Of a DNA stretch of 64,000 bases, positions 33,923-45,800 are shown in pieces. Position 1 is the stretch's first letter; each line of letters starts with the position of its first letter. The DNA is taken from the NCBI RefSeq assembly GCF_010435915.1, contig NZ_JAAFZH010000010.1:1-64000 (forward strand). The letters run 5' to 3'. This DNA is from Spirosoma terrae. Its GTDB lineage: Bacteria; Bacteroidota; Bacteroidia; Cytophagales; Spirosomataceae. Under the pieces are notes generated by a model that was not told the origin of the DNA, did no database searches, and saw only the letters and a program-made list of their open reading frames with translations. Made by a program: the position numbers and the translations under genes.

Positions 33923-36853
33923 TTATAAATTGTTAGTCGTTAAGAAATTTAGAAAGGATGAAGCCAACACAACCCCGCCTTCGTTTACTGGGTGCACCGG
34001 ATCATACGTGTATTCTGTCCAGGTACCCGCTACATTGACGATAATTTGCCCAATCGTTCCGTTTGCCACTCGTATATAATAATCGTTGGAATTCCCCCCG
34101 GATGGCAAACCCGCTGCGGACTGGTAGCCCACAAAATTGAGCGTTGCAGGCGTGAAGGATTTCCCCGTGTAGTCAAAGAAATACCGATGTGGCGGTATGC
34201 CGTAGGTCATGGCTACCTGCGATTCGGCCAGGCCGGGGAACAGTGCATGAGGGACGGAACTAGTTAAGGCGGCATTCAACATGGCCTGACGCGGGCAAAA
34301 CCAGCGCTTAGGGAACATCAGCGTGTACCACTGCTCAATCTGGGCAATGTGGTTGGTACCGGCCACGGCATCCTCATGAATGGCGATAACGATTCTACTC
34401 CCATTCCAGGTTGCTGTATATTGACCCAACACCGACCAGAATACATACTTTTTCTGACTGGCACCCACCAGCGGCACCAGCTCCAGCGCGGCATTCTTAA
34501 TCTGCACAATGTCGGTCTGGTTATTCTGACCGTGCCAGAATACGTGAAGGTTGCCCGCAAACGGATCTGATTCCGTTCGGATCTTCTTTTTGATCATAGC
34601 CAGCACGTCACGCGATGTCCCACCACCGTAGGAGAAATACGAAGCCACCCGACCACCGGCAACCAGGCTATTGACAATCGTTGTACCGATGGTAGCAACG
34701 CCAAACATGGAATCCGAAAACAGAACGACATTATCCGTCGGTTTGCGACGTACCGACGTGCGAAACGTGGTCAGCGATAGGCTGACGGGCGTTGCGGACT
34801 TATCTTTTCGGCGCACATCCCAGCGGTTCGCGTTATCGGCTTCCAGCATGATATACGTACCGTCCGCAAATTCGCTCACCATCCCCGGCACCAGACCCCA
34901 ACCGCCATCATAGATCAGGTAATCACCTTCCACGCCGGGTATTCCTTGCGCGGTGTAGCTGCCAGCAAATACGTAGATGTCGCCTTGACGAGCGGCAACC
35001 ACTGGCGCAAAGGCGTTACTCGTTACCTCTCCCATGTAGAAGAACTCACCGGCCACACTGGGTACAAACTGAACGTACTTTGGCCCGGATGCACTTTGGA
35101 CACCTATATAGATGAGCCGATGGCCATTCATCAGTGACAAATCAGCGTATTTGCTGTTGGCTGTAACGTTCCAGAAATCGCCTTCCTGAAAATCACCAGT
35201 GCCCGGCCCCGGCTGAACACTGAACGTTGAGGAACCCGTTTGTACGATTAAATCACCGTTTTTAAATGTCAGACCGTTGGCGGTTCTGGTTGCCGTACCC
35301 GATACGTTCGCTACGTAAAAATCACCGACCGCTCCAACCGGAAACGCGGGATACACGTTGGTAAACGCATTCCCGTAATTGCCTTTATAGGTCGAAAGCG
35401 TCAGCCCCGCTGAAGTTGGATTGAATACACCCCGGTACCGTTTGCCGTGAATGGCCAGCCCGTAACTTGGGCGAAACTGCAACGTTGTTCCCGTTGTATT
35501 GAATCCACGTAGCCCCTTGACCGGTGTACTGGGAAACCGGGCGAATCCGTACCCGGATACCTCTGTTTTCAAATCGACACTAGCCGAAACGCCCCGCCAG
35601 TAATCATCGTCGATTACCTCCGTATCGTTCGGATTGCTATCATTGAGCCGCTTGAACGACGGTTGAACGGCTACGTTGACTTTCTGCAGAAGGTCATCGC
35701 CTAACATGGATTCCCGTACGGTTTTGTCCATGAGCCGAACCCGTCCCTCAACCCAACCGTCTTTTGTGATGCCGAACGCTACGTTTTTATTCTCATCGGG
35801 AATAACCAGGTAATACCGGGAATACGTATTGTCGAACGGATCAACGGCAAATCGTGTCTGTAGATCGGCCTGTAAATCCGAATACGCAATAGGAGCCTGT
35901 GAGTAATCCCACCGGCCTTTGATTTGGCCATTCGTCAGAATTTGAAAAACCATCTGATTTTGCGCATCCAGAATGGTAAACATCTGTTCCCGCCCGTCGT
36001 TGGTGAAGTTCTTCAGCAACAAGGACAATACATCCTGTGCCAGATTGGTAAGCAGGACGTTATTGTCTCCCAGAAATTTATTTCTAACCTCTTCTGCTAA
36101 GTGGTTGACCAGTACCGAACTGCTTTTGATCGCTGCGGAATTCACCGAATTAGGCCGAATGTTTAACTCTTCGATCTGGAATCGACCATCAACCCAACCA
36201 TCCCGGCGAATACCCAACACGCGCTGTTTGGCACTGTCGGTAATGACATACAGATAACCCGACGTATCGGGCAACTCCTGAAGTAATGCCGACAAATCAG
36301 AATCGAGTTCAGCCCGGCCCACGCTACCAGCGGCAACCCCACCCCCTTGCGCGAATTTGTCCCATTGCGTAGCATCAAAGGTTTCCTCTGTCTCGCCCCC
36401 GCTGGTGTTGCGTATCCAGCTGGAAGCCGGATCGCCGTAGGAAACACCGTCATTTTTATTGTAGTAGGTTTTAGCCGTCCAAGCCCCCCGCCAGTTAAAG
36501 CCGGGATTACCGACAATACCAATCGCCCAATTGTCATACGAACCAGAACCCACCGTTGACGTTACGTTGATGGTTACGGCCGTAGGAGAAACCGCCGTGA
36601 TTTCTCCCTCAACGTAGCCGCTAGCTGCGGTAGCCCGTAACCGCATTCCCAGCGTCCAACCCAGATTTTTACTCGTAGCATACGCAAACGTTTTAGGGCC
36701 ATTCGATACTGTAACCAGGCTGGTAGAAGTACGGGTCATATCGGCCCGGTTTGCAACCTGGTCTTTTGCGGCTTCTGCAATTTCGGCGGCATTTTCGGCC
36801 CGTTCTACGAGTTCATCAACCCCGTAGGCACCAACACCCATTAATAAGCTCAT
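33923..36853 (-). CDS. Tail fibre with SGNH-hydrolase C-terminal domain
   Basis: The 976-residue protein starts with a short helical segment and a beta-rich part. About residues 125-170 resemble a carbohydrate-binding (CBM5/12-like) module: GFNWRGAWTAKTYYNKNDGVSY. Three related units follow, each with a Y.VI.D...V.FGI..DGWVEGR core. The C-terminal part (about 700-976) is SGNH-hydrolase-like. The nucleophile block is VVLFSDSMFG (Ser about 715), then a GGGTSRDVL segment, an Asn-bearing HVFWHGQNNQTD, and the DxxH block DPVHPVNEGG (His about 954). Such enzymes remove acyl groups from polysaccharides, so this fibre probably edits the capsule or another glycan at the host surface. Confidence 0.75.
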   Translation of the reverse strand: MSLLMGVGAYGVDELVERAENAAEIAEAAKDQVANRADMTRTSTSLVTVSNGPKTFAYATSKNLGWTLGMRLRATAASGYVEGEITAVSPTAVTINVTSTVGSGSYDNWAIGIVGNPGFNWRGAWTAKTYYNKNDGVSYGDPASSWIRNTSGGETEETFDATQWDKFAQGGGVAAGSVGRAELDSDLSALLQELPDTSGYLYVITDSAKQRVLGIRRDGWVDGRFQIEELNIRPNSVNSAAIKSSSVLVNHLAEEVRNKFLGDNNVLLTNLAQDVLSLLLKNFTNDGREQMFTILDAQNQMVFQILTNGQIKGRWDYSQAPIAYSDLQADLQTRFAVDPFDNTYSRYYLVIPDENKNVAFGITKDGWVEGRVRLMDKTVRESMLGDDLLQKVNVAVQPSFKRLNDSNPNDTEVIDDDYWRGVSASVDLKTEVSGYGFARFPSTPVKGLRGFNTTGTTLQFRPSYGLAIHGKRYRGVFNPTSAGLTLSTYKGNYGNAFTNVYPAFPVGAVGDFYVANVSGTATRTANGLTFKNGDLIVQTGSSTFSVQPGPGTGDFQEGDFWNVTANSKYADLSLMNGHRLIYIGVQSASGPKYVQFVPSVAGEFFYMGEVTSNAFAPVVAARQGDIYVFAGSYTAQGIPGVEGDYLIYDGGWGLVPGMVSEFADGTYIMLEADNANRWDVRRKDKSATPVSLSLTTFRTSVRRKPTDNVVLFSDSMFGVATIGTTIVNSLVAGGRVASYFSYGGGTSRDVLAMIKKKIRTESDPFAGNLHVFWHGQNNQTDIVQIKNAALELVPLVGASQKKYVFWSVLGQYTATWNGSRIVIAIHEDAVAGTNHIAQIEQWYTLMFPKRWFCPRQAMLNAALTSSVPHALFPGLAESQVAMTYGIPPHRYFFDYTGKSFTPATLNFVGYQSAAGLPSGGNSNDYYIRVANGTIGQIIVNVAGTWTEYTYDPVHPVNEGGVVLASSFLNFLTTNNL

Positions 36854-36876
36854 AATAAAATCGTTAAACGTGAATG

Positions 36877-39822
36877 TTATGGATTGATTGGTGTTAGATT
36901 GGTATCGGATATAAATTCAATCTTCCATTCCTCTTGCGGATGCGTGTCGTTGTTATTGCGTTTTCTGAGCACAAACGACGTAATATCCGACCCATCCCAG
37001 TTGGCAACGCCTGTCATGTCGATGTCATACGTTCTGAACTGGCCGTCCGCGATGACGTTGAATTCTTTATAGTACTCCGTTCCCGTGGCAAGACCAGGCT
37101 TCACCCACCTCAGCCAGAATGCTCCGTCTGAACTTGTTACCGCCATCCGAACATACACGTGCTTGACAACCCGGCCATCGATCCATTTTTCAGGCGTGGA
37201 TATGTTAAAATCCTTACCCGCGTTTTCGGTGTTGGTAAGCGGTTTAACCGATATATACGTATTGATATTCTTCTCCAGCTGGTCTTTGGCCTTATGGAGA
37301 AAAAAGCCCATTCGGGACTTGCCGTTGAATACGTAGGAGAACCGACCATTCCACTGAGCCCGCAAACGCACATGGTTGTAGACGTAGTTGTCAATTTCGG
37401 CTAGGGTTCCCTGAACGAAAGCTGCATCAAAGTCATACACTCCGTCCGGGTCCAAACTCATTAAAGGCGTAGCGCCGATATAATGAGCTTTGAACGACGT
37501 TGGCGCATTCCCCGTGATGTATTCGTTATTAAAACCGCCAACGGAAAAACGTGCACCGTTAGTGATTATGGCGATATACAAATTGGGGTTTGTCCGTGAT
37601 TGCATGTAAATCACGGGTTCGCTGGCAATGATTGGCGGGGCAATGATTTGTTCCTGACCGCCCCCGCCTTCATCATAGACGTATTCCTGTAGCGGGGCAT
37701 TGGTGAAAGGACGGCCCGACCGGTAAAAGACCCTTTTAAAATCCGTCGTGGTGTACCAGCAAGGCGCTTCCTGTTGTCTGGGCGTTGGGTAGTTGGCAAT
37801 GTAAGGATCAACCCGTTGCATTTCCCACCGGGCATGACGCCGAACAACTTTAGAATTGGTTGGATCAATGTCAATCCAACCTTTCATGCGCATCTGCCCG
37901 TAGATGTTGACCAAATCCCATTGAACGGGTCGGGTTTTGTAGTACACCAGACTACCATCCGCGTAACACACTTCGGTATCACCGTACAACGGATTTTCAC
38001 CAGCGCCCCCACCCTGCACCGGATTGTTGCCAATGCTACCGGCTCCCGGTGGGTGCATTTGCGCCGTGGATTGGCCCGCTTCTTCATACGGCCCTTCTCC
38101 AAAAGCATTAACCGAACCGTTCGGGTTGGTATAGGCTGCATCCATCAACTGTCTACCCGCATCATCCTTCCCATTGCCCCAAATTGGACTATTAACGGTA
38201 CTAAACAGACCACCGTTAAAGCTCATGTAGTCAATGACCGAGCCTAATTTGGTGTTGATTGCAACGCGGGTATTACCCTGAATAATAAAGGCGCGGGGGA
38301 ACTGAAGCGACGAACTAGGTCGGTTAAATTCTGGCTTATCGACATACGTACTATTATCAGCAAACAGGTTGCCGTAGCCGGGTTTAGCCACATACGTTGA
38401 CGAACTGCACCCGGTTACAATCAGGTTGCCCGTTGCCGTTTTCGCCGTACAACCTGATTTTCCTACGCTGACCGTATAGGCATACGTACCGTTGTTCGAC
38501 TTTTGAACGGCAATGGACTGGGTTGACGCGGTTAGGCCATCGGCCCCGCTCCAGCTATACGTTACGCCCGATGAGCCGCTACCTGTTACCGTGGCGGTCA
38601 GGACTCCGTTGGTATTGCAACTAACAGACGGGGAATTGACCGATACGGCAAAATCACAATTAGCGCCCGACGTAGTTTTAAGCTGTTCGAGTTGCAGGCT
38701 GGCCAGTGCTGCCATACCCGCATCGTTGGGATGGTGCCCATCCACATCGGGTGACATATATTGCGATAGTTCGCGGATGGATGAAATGTCAACGAACTTA
38801 TAGCCTTTATCTAAACAATATTGCTGAATCGCGGCATTCGACAGATTTTGTCCATCCCAAAAGCTGTTGCGAAACTGAATCGTGCAATTGCTGGTATGGG
38901 GGATCGATGCTAATAGCTTATCAAGTTGCGCTCTGAACTGGGTTTCGTTAAACGCTCCGTTGTCCAGATTTTCCGAGATGTACACCCCGATAAAATCAGC
39001 CAGATTACCCGCCCCAAATGCCGCTTCGACGTTATCCGTATAAAAGGCTTTATACAGATTATCAGGAATACCAGCCAGATAATTACCCTCGAAATATGCC
39101 CCGTCATACGTAATGTAGTGCTGTAAATTTGGGTTGGCGGTACGTAAAGCGGCCAACATTAAGTGCACAAAATCTTTGTCTTCAGCACTAGCCGCCATGC
39201 CCCAATAGTAGAGCCAGCCAATACCGGGCGCTGGTGGATGCTTGGTAATGGAATTTCCGACGAATACCGCCCGGTTGAAGGCCAGATACGTATTCGGCGG
39301 TGGATTACACCCGGAAACCGTTACGTTCGCCTGCGCAATCGCGCTACAATTACCTGAGTTTTTAGCCGTGACGGTATAGGAATACAAGCCGTTTTGTGAC
39401 TGCGCAACCTGAATGGCCGCTCCTGAAGCTGTATAGGAATTTGGCCCCGTCCATTTATACGTAACACCAGTCGCTGAGGTGCCTGATACAGATGCCGTCA
39501 GCGTTGCCGCTACACCACACGTAGTGGTTGGCGAGTTAACCACAACCGACAGATCACAACAGGTTGGTTTAAAATTCGGCGGCTTGGTGCCCGCTGGAAT
39601 GACGCATCCATCATCGGTGGTCAGCGTCCAAATACCGTTGTACACCGCGTTTTCAAACGCGAGTTTGCCGGTTGGCGTAGGTGCATAGTACCGGGCCGGT
39701 ACGCCAACCGTAACGCTGTACGATTGGCCCCCGTAGCTGATTTCGACCCGAGGATTCGCCCGTTTCTGAGCGAATCCAGCCACGCTTATAAATAGCCCTA
39801 GAAGTAAGAGAATACGTTTCAT
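36877..39822 (-). CDS. Signal-peptide-bearing SGNH hydrolase with Ig-like repeats, in tail operon
   Basis: The start at 39822 follows the stop of the hub gene by 1 nt and gives an Sec signal peptide (MKRILLLLGLFISVAGFAQ); the frame is open further upstream only inside the hub gene. The 981-residue product has two Ig/PKD-like repeats (about 94-174 and 394-475), both beginning with NSP and including a Y.W.G..G.TA pattern. They flank an SGNH-like domain (about 185-390) with FVGNSIT (Ser about 191), ISENLDN and DVDGHHPNDAG (His about 364). The last 500 residues are unrecognised and probably beta-rich. An exported protein in a phage tail operon is unusual; it may act in the periplasm or on the surface of the lysogen. 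Confidence 0.7.
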   Translation of the reverse strand: MKRILLLLGLFISVAGFAQKRANPRVEISYGGQSYSVTVGVPARYYAPTPTGKLAFENAVYNGIWTLTTDDGCVIPAGTKPPNFKPTCCDLSVVVNSPTTTCGVAATLTASVSGTSATGVTYKWTGPNSYTASGAAIQVAQSQNGLYSYTVTAKNSGNCSAIAQANVTVSGCNPPPNTYLAFNRAVFVGNSITKHPPAPGIGWLYYWGMAASAEDKDFVHLMLAALRTANPNLQHYITYDGAYFEGNYLAGIPDNLYKAFYTDNVEAAFGAGNLADFIGVYISENLDNGAFNETQFRAQLDKLLASIPHTSNCTIQFRNSFWDGQNLSNAAIQQYCLDKGYKFVDISSIRELSQYMSPDVDGHHPNDAGMAALASLQLEQLKTTSGANCDFAVSVNSPSVSCNTNGVLTATVTGSGSSGVTYSWSGADGLTASTQSIAVQKSNNGTYAYTVSVGKSGCTAKTATGNLIVTGCSSSTYVAKPGYGNLFADNSTYVDKPEFNRPSSSLQFPRAFIIQGNTRVAINTKLGSVIDYMSFNGGLFSTVNSPIWGNGKDDAGRQLMDAAYTNPNGSVNAFGEGPYEEAGQSTAQMHPPGAGSIGNNPVQGGGAGENPLYGDTEVCYADGSLVYYKTRPVQWDLVNIYGQMRMKGWIDIDPTNSKVVRRHARWEMQRVDPYIANYPTPRQQEAPCWYTTTDFKRVFYRSGRPFTNAPLQEYVYDEGGGGQEQIIAPPIIASEPVIYMQSRTNPNLYIAIITNGARFSVGGFNNEYITGNAPTSFKAHYIGATPLMSLDPDGVYDFDAAFVQGTLAEIDNYVYNHVRLRAQWNGRFSYVFNGKSRMGFFLHKAKDQLEKNINTYISVKPLTNTENAGKDFNISTPEKWIDGRVVKHVYVRMAVTSSDGAFWLRWVKPGLATGTEYYKEFNVIADGQFRTYDIDMTGVANWDGSDITSFVLRKRNNNDTHPQEEWKIEFISDTNLTPINP

Positions 39823-39823
39823 A

Positions 39824-42800
39824 TTATACGTTAGCTGGCGGTGTTGGGTGATTGGTGATTTTCGCTTCCCGATAATCACCGCGCCGGGTGATCTTTATAT
39901 TCGTCAGGCTCTGGAATTGCATGTACCAGTCTTTGGGCTGGGTACCTGCGGGTATTTTCCAGTAGTCAAGGAATGGTGTACGGCCTACCATCCGAGCGAC
40001 ATACGACCCCGTAATTGGCCCCGTACCTTTATCGGCCCAAATCTTGATGTCGGTCGATTTGTCCTCATCCTGACACGGCCACCAGGCTAGGAACCACATA
40101 ACAGCATCCCCCTGATACGTCCCTAAGCCACCGAGTAGAATGGGCTTTCTGGCAAAATGCTCGTCCGGGTCAGCCGGGCCGTTGAATCCCTGGTCCTTAA
40201 TCCAGATACTAGGCTGAATCAGTTGCCAGGATATGTCATGAATCCAGTTGAGGTTAGCCGCCCGTTCAAACGCTTTGGCATAGATTTCCGCGCTGGCACG
40301 GGCTTTCGATCCGTAGCCCGTATCAGCACCCAGATTACTAGGCATCTGTGATTGCATCCAACCGCGCAAAAATTCCGCAAACACATACATCAGAATGCCG
40401 TAGCCCTCCACCATAAAGGGAGCCAATGGCCGTTCATTCAAAGCGGATCCGTCTGGTCGATCGATACCGGATTCCCCTTCGACATCCAATCGGAACTGCG
40501 TAACCTGGCCTTTCATACCTTCCCAACCAGCTTGCCGAGTTGTCGAAAACGGCAGATCAACGCCCCCGGCCATAAAGCGCATGTTACTACAGAACTGAGC
40601 GACGATCCCGTACAGTTTGATCATGGCCATGTAGTAATCGTCTTTATAGATGACGCACTGCTGACCCGTAATAGTCGTGTACCGATCCGGTTCATTCCGG
40701 AAAATCGGGTTGTTGTTGCTGTCGGTAATCAGTGCTCCGTTGGACTGCTTTTGCCAATAGGTTTGGCCATCCATCGTATGTTGCAGATAGCGACCTACCC
40801 CAACAGCGGCTTTCCCTGTCTTGATCAGCGTTGCCAGCGTTGAATTTTCCCCGAGCGGTGCCGTTGGCGAATTCCCACGTATGTATTCATCCAACAAGGC
40901 GTAGTGCATGTATTGCGGAATGTTCGGGTTTGGATTTGGTAGGGCATTACCCTCCCTATCGTGCGTAGCGGGTCGGTCGTGGAACCACGGCGCGTAAATC
41001 GTAAGGTTGCCAAATTCGGCCGATAACGGCGAAAACAACGTAACGCCATCGGCAGCTGCGGCATTGATACACCCCTCCGTTATCCAACCGATCATTCGAT
41101 ACTGCTGTTGGTGTTTGGTGTAGGCCGTGCCGGTACGTTCTTCCATGTGCTCCATATTCACGCTGAAGTGTTCTACCCCTGCCCCTTTCCAGTCGAGTTG
41201 TTTGAACATCTTCCACCATTCAGCGCCATATAGTCTGGCCGCACTCGCATCCGTAATCAGAATGTGCGGGCCTTCGTAACTGCCTGATCCGGCCTGCTGA
41301 GGGCCAGCCCAATCGAGTAGTTGTTGCTTCCGCGAATCACCAGCGGGCAATACCGCTGCGGCATTAGCGGCCAGTACGTAGAAACTACCTTCCACCATGC
41401 GTTTCAGCGATGTTGGGTAGACTTCTGTATTGGTTTTGGCCGATTCGGTGGTATGGGTGTACAGGCCAATAATCTCATTCGGCGTTGACCAGTCGAGATA
41501 GATCGTACCAGGATAACCAATCGCTTTTTTCGGGTGAACCTGTGTGAGTGGCGAGAACCGCTTAGGCAGTACCGTATTGATAGCCGACTGCGGGGTAAAA
41601 CTGAAGGAATTGCCGGTTGGCCGTGGCTTGGTTTGCGAAACAGGCAATAAACGCGGTGCGGGTGTAGATACAAACTGATTGCCGGCAACGTCACTACCCG
41701 TTTTTGAGTAGGTGTAGGACGTATCGAACCCATCTCCTGATACGGGTTCCTCTTCATCGAAATCAGCCGGATCAGCCCGCACGACAATATCCTCATCCGC
41801 ATTGCGAACAACGATAAAGCTGAAGCCCGACACCACCGATTGTCCCGCTGAATCCGTCGCTTTTACCTCAACCGGGTAGGTACCGCTACCCACTGAAGCC
41901 GCTAGGGTAAACACCAGATACGTTGGGTCATACGTAATGCCTGCGGGCAACGCTCCCCCATTCGCGCCGGTTACGGTGATGGTTAGACTATCGCCGGGAT
42001 CGCTGAACATGCTAGCCGAAATACCAAACGTCTGTTGCCCGTTGCCGGAAATCGTCTGATTTTGAACCGGTGCAACAACCGTTGGCGGGTTATTGACCGC
42101 TGACCGGTTTAGACTCAGCGTAAAGTCCGCATTGACCGACTGACCAGCGGTATCGGTTGCTGTAACTCGTAGCTGGAAAACACCCGTGGCAACGGCGGCT
42201 GCAATCACAAATAACAGCGCATCATCCGTGATTGAGTACGTAAAGCCATCGGGTAGCCCCTGCCCATCCTGACGGGATGCAACAAACGTCAGCTCATCGG
42301 TATCCTGAAACGTATTGGTAGCGATGCTGAAGGTTTTTTGCCCATTGCCTGCGAGTGATAGATTCGCAATCGGATTGGCCACAATCGGAGCCGGGTTGAG
42401 CGTCGGCCAGTTGACCATGACCTGAAACACCCCGCCGACCGATTGCCCCGCCGAATCCGTCACTCTGACCGTTACCGAGAACGATCCGTTTTCGACAACA
42501 TCTTTATCCAGATACAGTATTCTACCCCCACCGCTAAAAGTAACGCCGGTTGGCAAATTGGAAATCACGTCGAAATTCAGTGTATCGCCTGGATCATTGA
42601 AAATGCTGCTGGGTATCTGATATTGATTGTTGTCCCGGCTGGTCGTTGAAAAATTGGGGATCGCGCCATTGACAGTTGGTGCCGGATTGACAGGCGGAAT
42701 AACAAACGGCGGTGTTGAGGTGCCGTAATTGTTATCATATTGTGATTTTCCATACCAGTAGCCGTTGGAGTAGATCAATGTCAATACACAACCGCCCGGC

Positions 42801-45800
42801 AAGGCATAACTGTTATTCCCGCGAATAATATTAATAAGGATCAACCCGCTGGTTGTATCATTTGAGTTGATAATCGCAATTTCCTTACCCGGCCCGATGG
42901 GTTGGCTAGGCGTTGCAAACCGAATACCAGCACTGGAACCTTGCGGAAAAATCTCTATAACATCGTAATTACTGGGATCGATAATAATCGTTAGATCGGT
43001 CAACGTTTGACCGAAATACCGACGTCCATTAAGTAAAGCTTCACCGAGTAAAGCCGTGCCTTTTTGGGCGTAAATCGCGTAGTTATTCCCCCCGTTGGCC
43101 GCTTCAAAGACGGCTGCATAGTTGGGAAAAAGCATATCGGGTTCATTGGCCACGAACATCGCGGCCCCTTTGCCCCCGAACGATGCGGGAAAGACTTGTG
43201 CCCCGATCCGCGCTTCGGTTCGCATGGGATTCGTAGACGTGCGCGTAATGATGTACGCCAATCCATCTTCATTGAGAATCCCACTGTTTGAAATCTGCCA
43301 CGCTCCGATTTTGCCCGCCGTGGCAATCATGGAACCATCAGCTAGTACCCGAAAGGGAGCGGTATTCCTGTTTGCGTAAGGGGAACCCGCCCAAAAACGC
43401 ACCTTTCCATCAGCCGTGGCATTGCTTCCCGAAATACCGGCCTGACCAACATTATTTTCGTTCATCAGTTCGATCCGCTTACGGGCGAACATTTCCCCGG
43501 ATTGCAGCACCCTAAACGGTGCAACGGCCCGGTTGGTGTAACTAGCCCCGGCCCAAAAACGTACACTGGCATCTGAGGTACCTTCACCCGAAATACCAGC
43601 GCGTACCGTACCACCGGCACCGGCTAACATGATCATGCCGGACGTAATGATACCTCCGTCGATGGTCGTTTGGGTAAGCTCCGAAATGGGCCGTTTGATA
43701 CCGTCCGTGGCTATGAAGGTGATTTTACCCCCCATTTCGCCTAAATCCAGATCGAAATACGTTAGACCGTCGAACGACTGAATACGACCCGTTTTAATGA
43801 ATCGCCCGTTGATCGACGTAGCGCCATACGTCAGGGAAACCCATCGAACGTTTGTCGTTGCGTCTTTGGCGTGTAAAACACCGACGAGAAAATGATAATA
43901 CCACCCATCCTGATTGGGCTTTATCTGATCGGTCGAGAATAGCAGGCTGGCATCCGTATAATTCGACTTGTTACACTTCGCGTAGATATAGCGGGCTGAA
44001 TCATCCGTAATGGTGATCGTTTGCCCGGTGATCTGCCATGTACGAATTGTTTCCTCAACCGTATAGTGCGTCAGACTACCTGAATTGCCCTTTACGACGT
44101 TGGGCTGCCCTTCAAAGTTGGGTTCGATCACACAGTTAAGAATGAACTGTTGTGATTTGGCCCCAACGACAATCATACTCGTTTCGATGGATTCCGGGCG
44201 AATGTTACCCGCATCGAAAAAATCGTCGGTATCGAATACCATACTAAGCAACTCCTGCGTAGTACGCCACCCCTGACGGGCGCGGTTGGCATCGGTCAGC
44301 TGGTTGATCTTGATGAGGGTATTCGTTGCTTTCTGATCGGCTAGAAGTTGTTCGATCCGTGTTACCTGGTAGGTATCGGCAATCTCCAGCTGATATTGAT
44401 TCGGGAAAATTAGATTCCGGGAAAACCCAATAACCCGGCTGGCACCGTCCACCGACAGACTATCATCTTTGACGTGCACGTAGTCACCGAGTTCAAAATG
44501 GTTTACCGTGCTACCCGTACCCGATTGGGCGTTGAGAAACTGTTCGTCAATCGTTAGATCGTACTGAACCGATGGCGTAGAATGCTGACCTAAAAACGAC
44601 AGGGCTTTGGCGTTCAATAGTTGTTCCGCTGCCTGTACATAGCTGTCAGGCATGATTACATCAATCAGTACATACGTATCTCCAGCTGACGGTTGAAAGG
44701 CCGCACTCGTGGCACTGGGAAACGCCATACCCCGCTCGTCACTCGTGCCAACCAGCGTAAAGGTTTTACTCGCATGGTCATACGTATTGATTTCAAACTC
44801 ATACCCCGCCAGATTGCCCGATTGAAAATGCAATTTGGGCGAAACACCCGGCATTAAATACCGGTACTGTTTGACCTCTTTTCCGTTGACGGTTTGGGCT
44901 GGTCCTGATTCTTCCAGTAGATTGAAATCCATTGTGGCATCAGTCACCGTAAACGTTTTTACACCGTCCGTTACGATACCAACCCCGCTGAGTTTTCCCG
45001 TGCGTTTAGGGAATATCTCATCCCAGACAACTGTACCTTCAATTAGGCCAAAGGCTAGTTGTACCTGGGCGTTATCCAGATATGACAGGCCATCGTCCAA
45101 CCGCAACCGGGATGAATAATTCCGGTAGTTCTGCGGGATATTCTGGCTGCCACCGTAGGCATACAGCCGGGTTATAAAGCCTTCATCGTTGGGTGTTTGG
45201 CGGCTGATGGCATACAAGCCCCTACCACGGCCATACTCAAACGTGTGGCCTAGTAGTTCACCCTGTTTGCCAAAGTGAATGGTATGAACGCCGGATGAAC
45301 TGCGAGTGATGGTAAATTCTGTTTCGAACTCCGTACACAGCCGTTGCAGGACGGCCAGACAGTTTTCACCATCAAACGAAAGATTCAGTGTAGGTGTACC
45401 GGTCGGTACATTACCCAGTAGCCAGTTCCCCGCGCCTAACGCCCGGCTGACATTGGTAAGCAGTACGTTAGCAAACAAATCCAGAGTACCCGTGAGCGTA
45501 AATTCTGGTCCGGTCGCAAAACCTGTAGCGTCCTGATTCAAGTATAACGCCCGCATAAGGCTATACTGCGGGCCTTCAAACGTCAGATCGTAGCGAAACC
45601 CCCGGTCACTTTCCTTCGCGGCTTTGGGTAGCCGGTTGAGCGTGTAGACCGTGCCAAAAGCTAGTATGTTATCGCCTATCTCAAAAGCAATCGATTCCAC
45701 GCACTGAACCGTTACGTTTAATACGTCTTCACCCAGTAGTTTTCTACTCTGGGTAGCGGCCATTACCGTAGTCAGCGGAACGCGCCGAAACAGCGGTATA

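Noticed and set aside
37774-38247. 157-codon plus-strand frame inside the SGNH/Ig protein gene
   Set aside because: It is a shadow of a well supported minus-strand gene, with composition expected from antisense reading.
39823-39879. Longer start for the 981-residue SGNH protein
   Set aside because: The extra codons lie inside the end of the hub gene and precede the signal peptide, which would then not be N-terminal.
40352-40843. 163-codon plus-strand frame inside the hub gene
   Set aside because: Antisense shadow; no recognisable domain and overlaps a clear structural gene fully.
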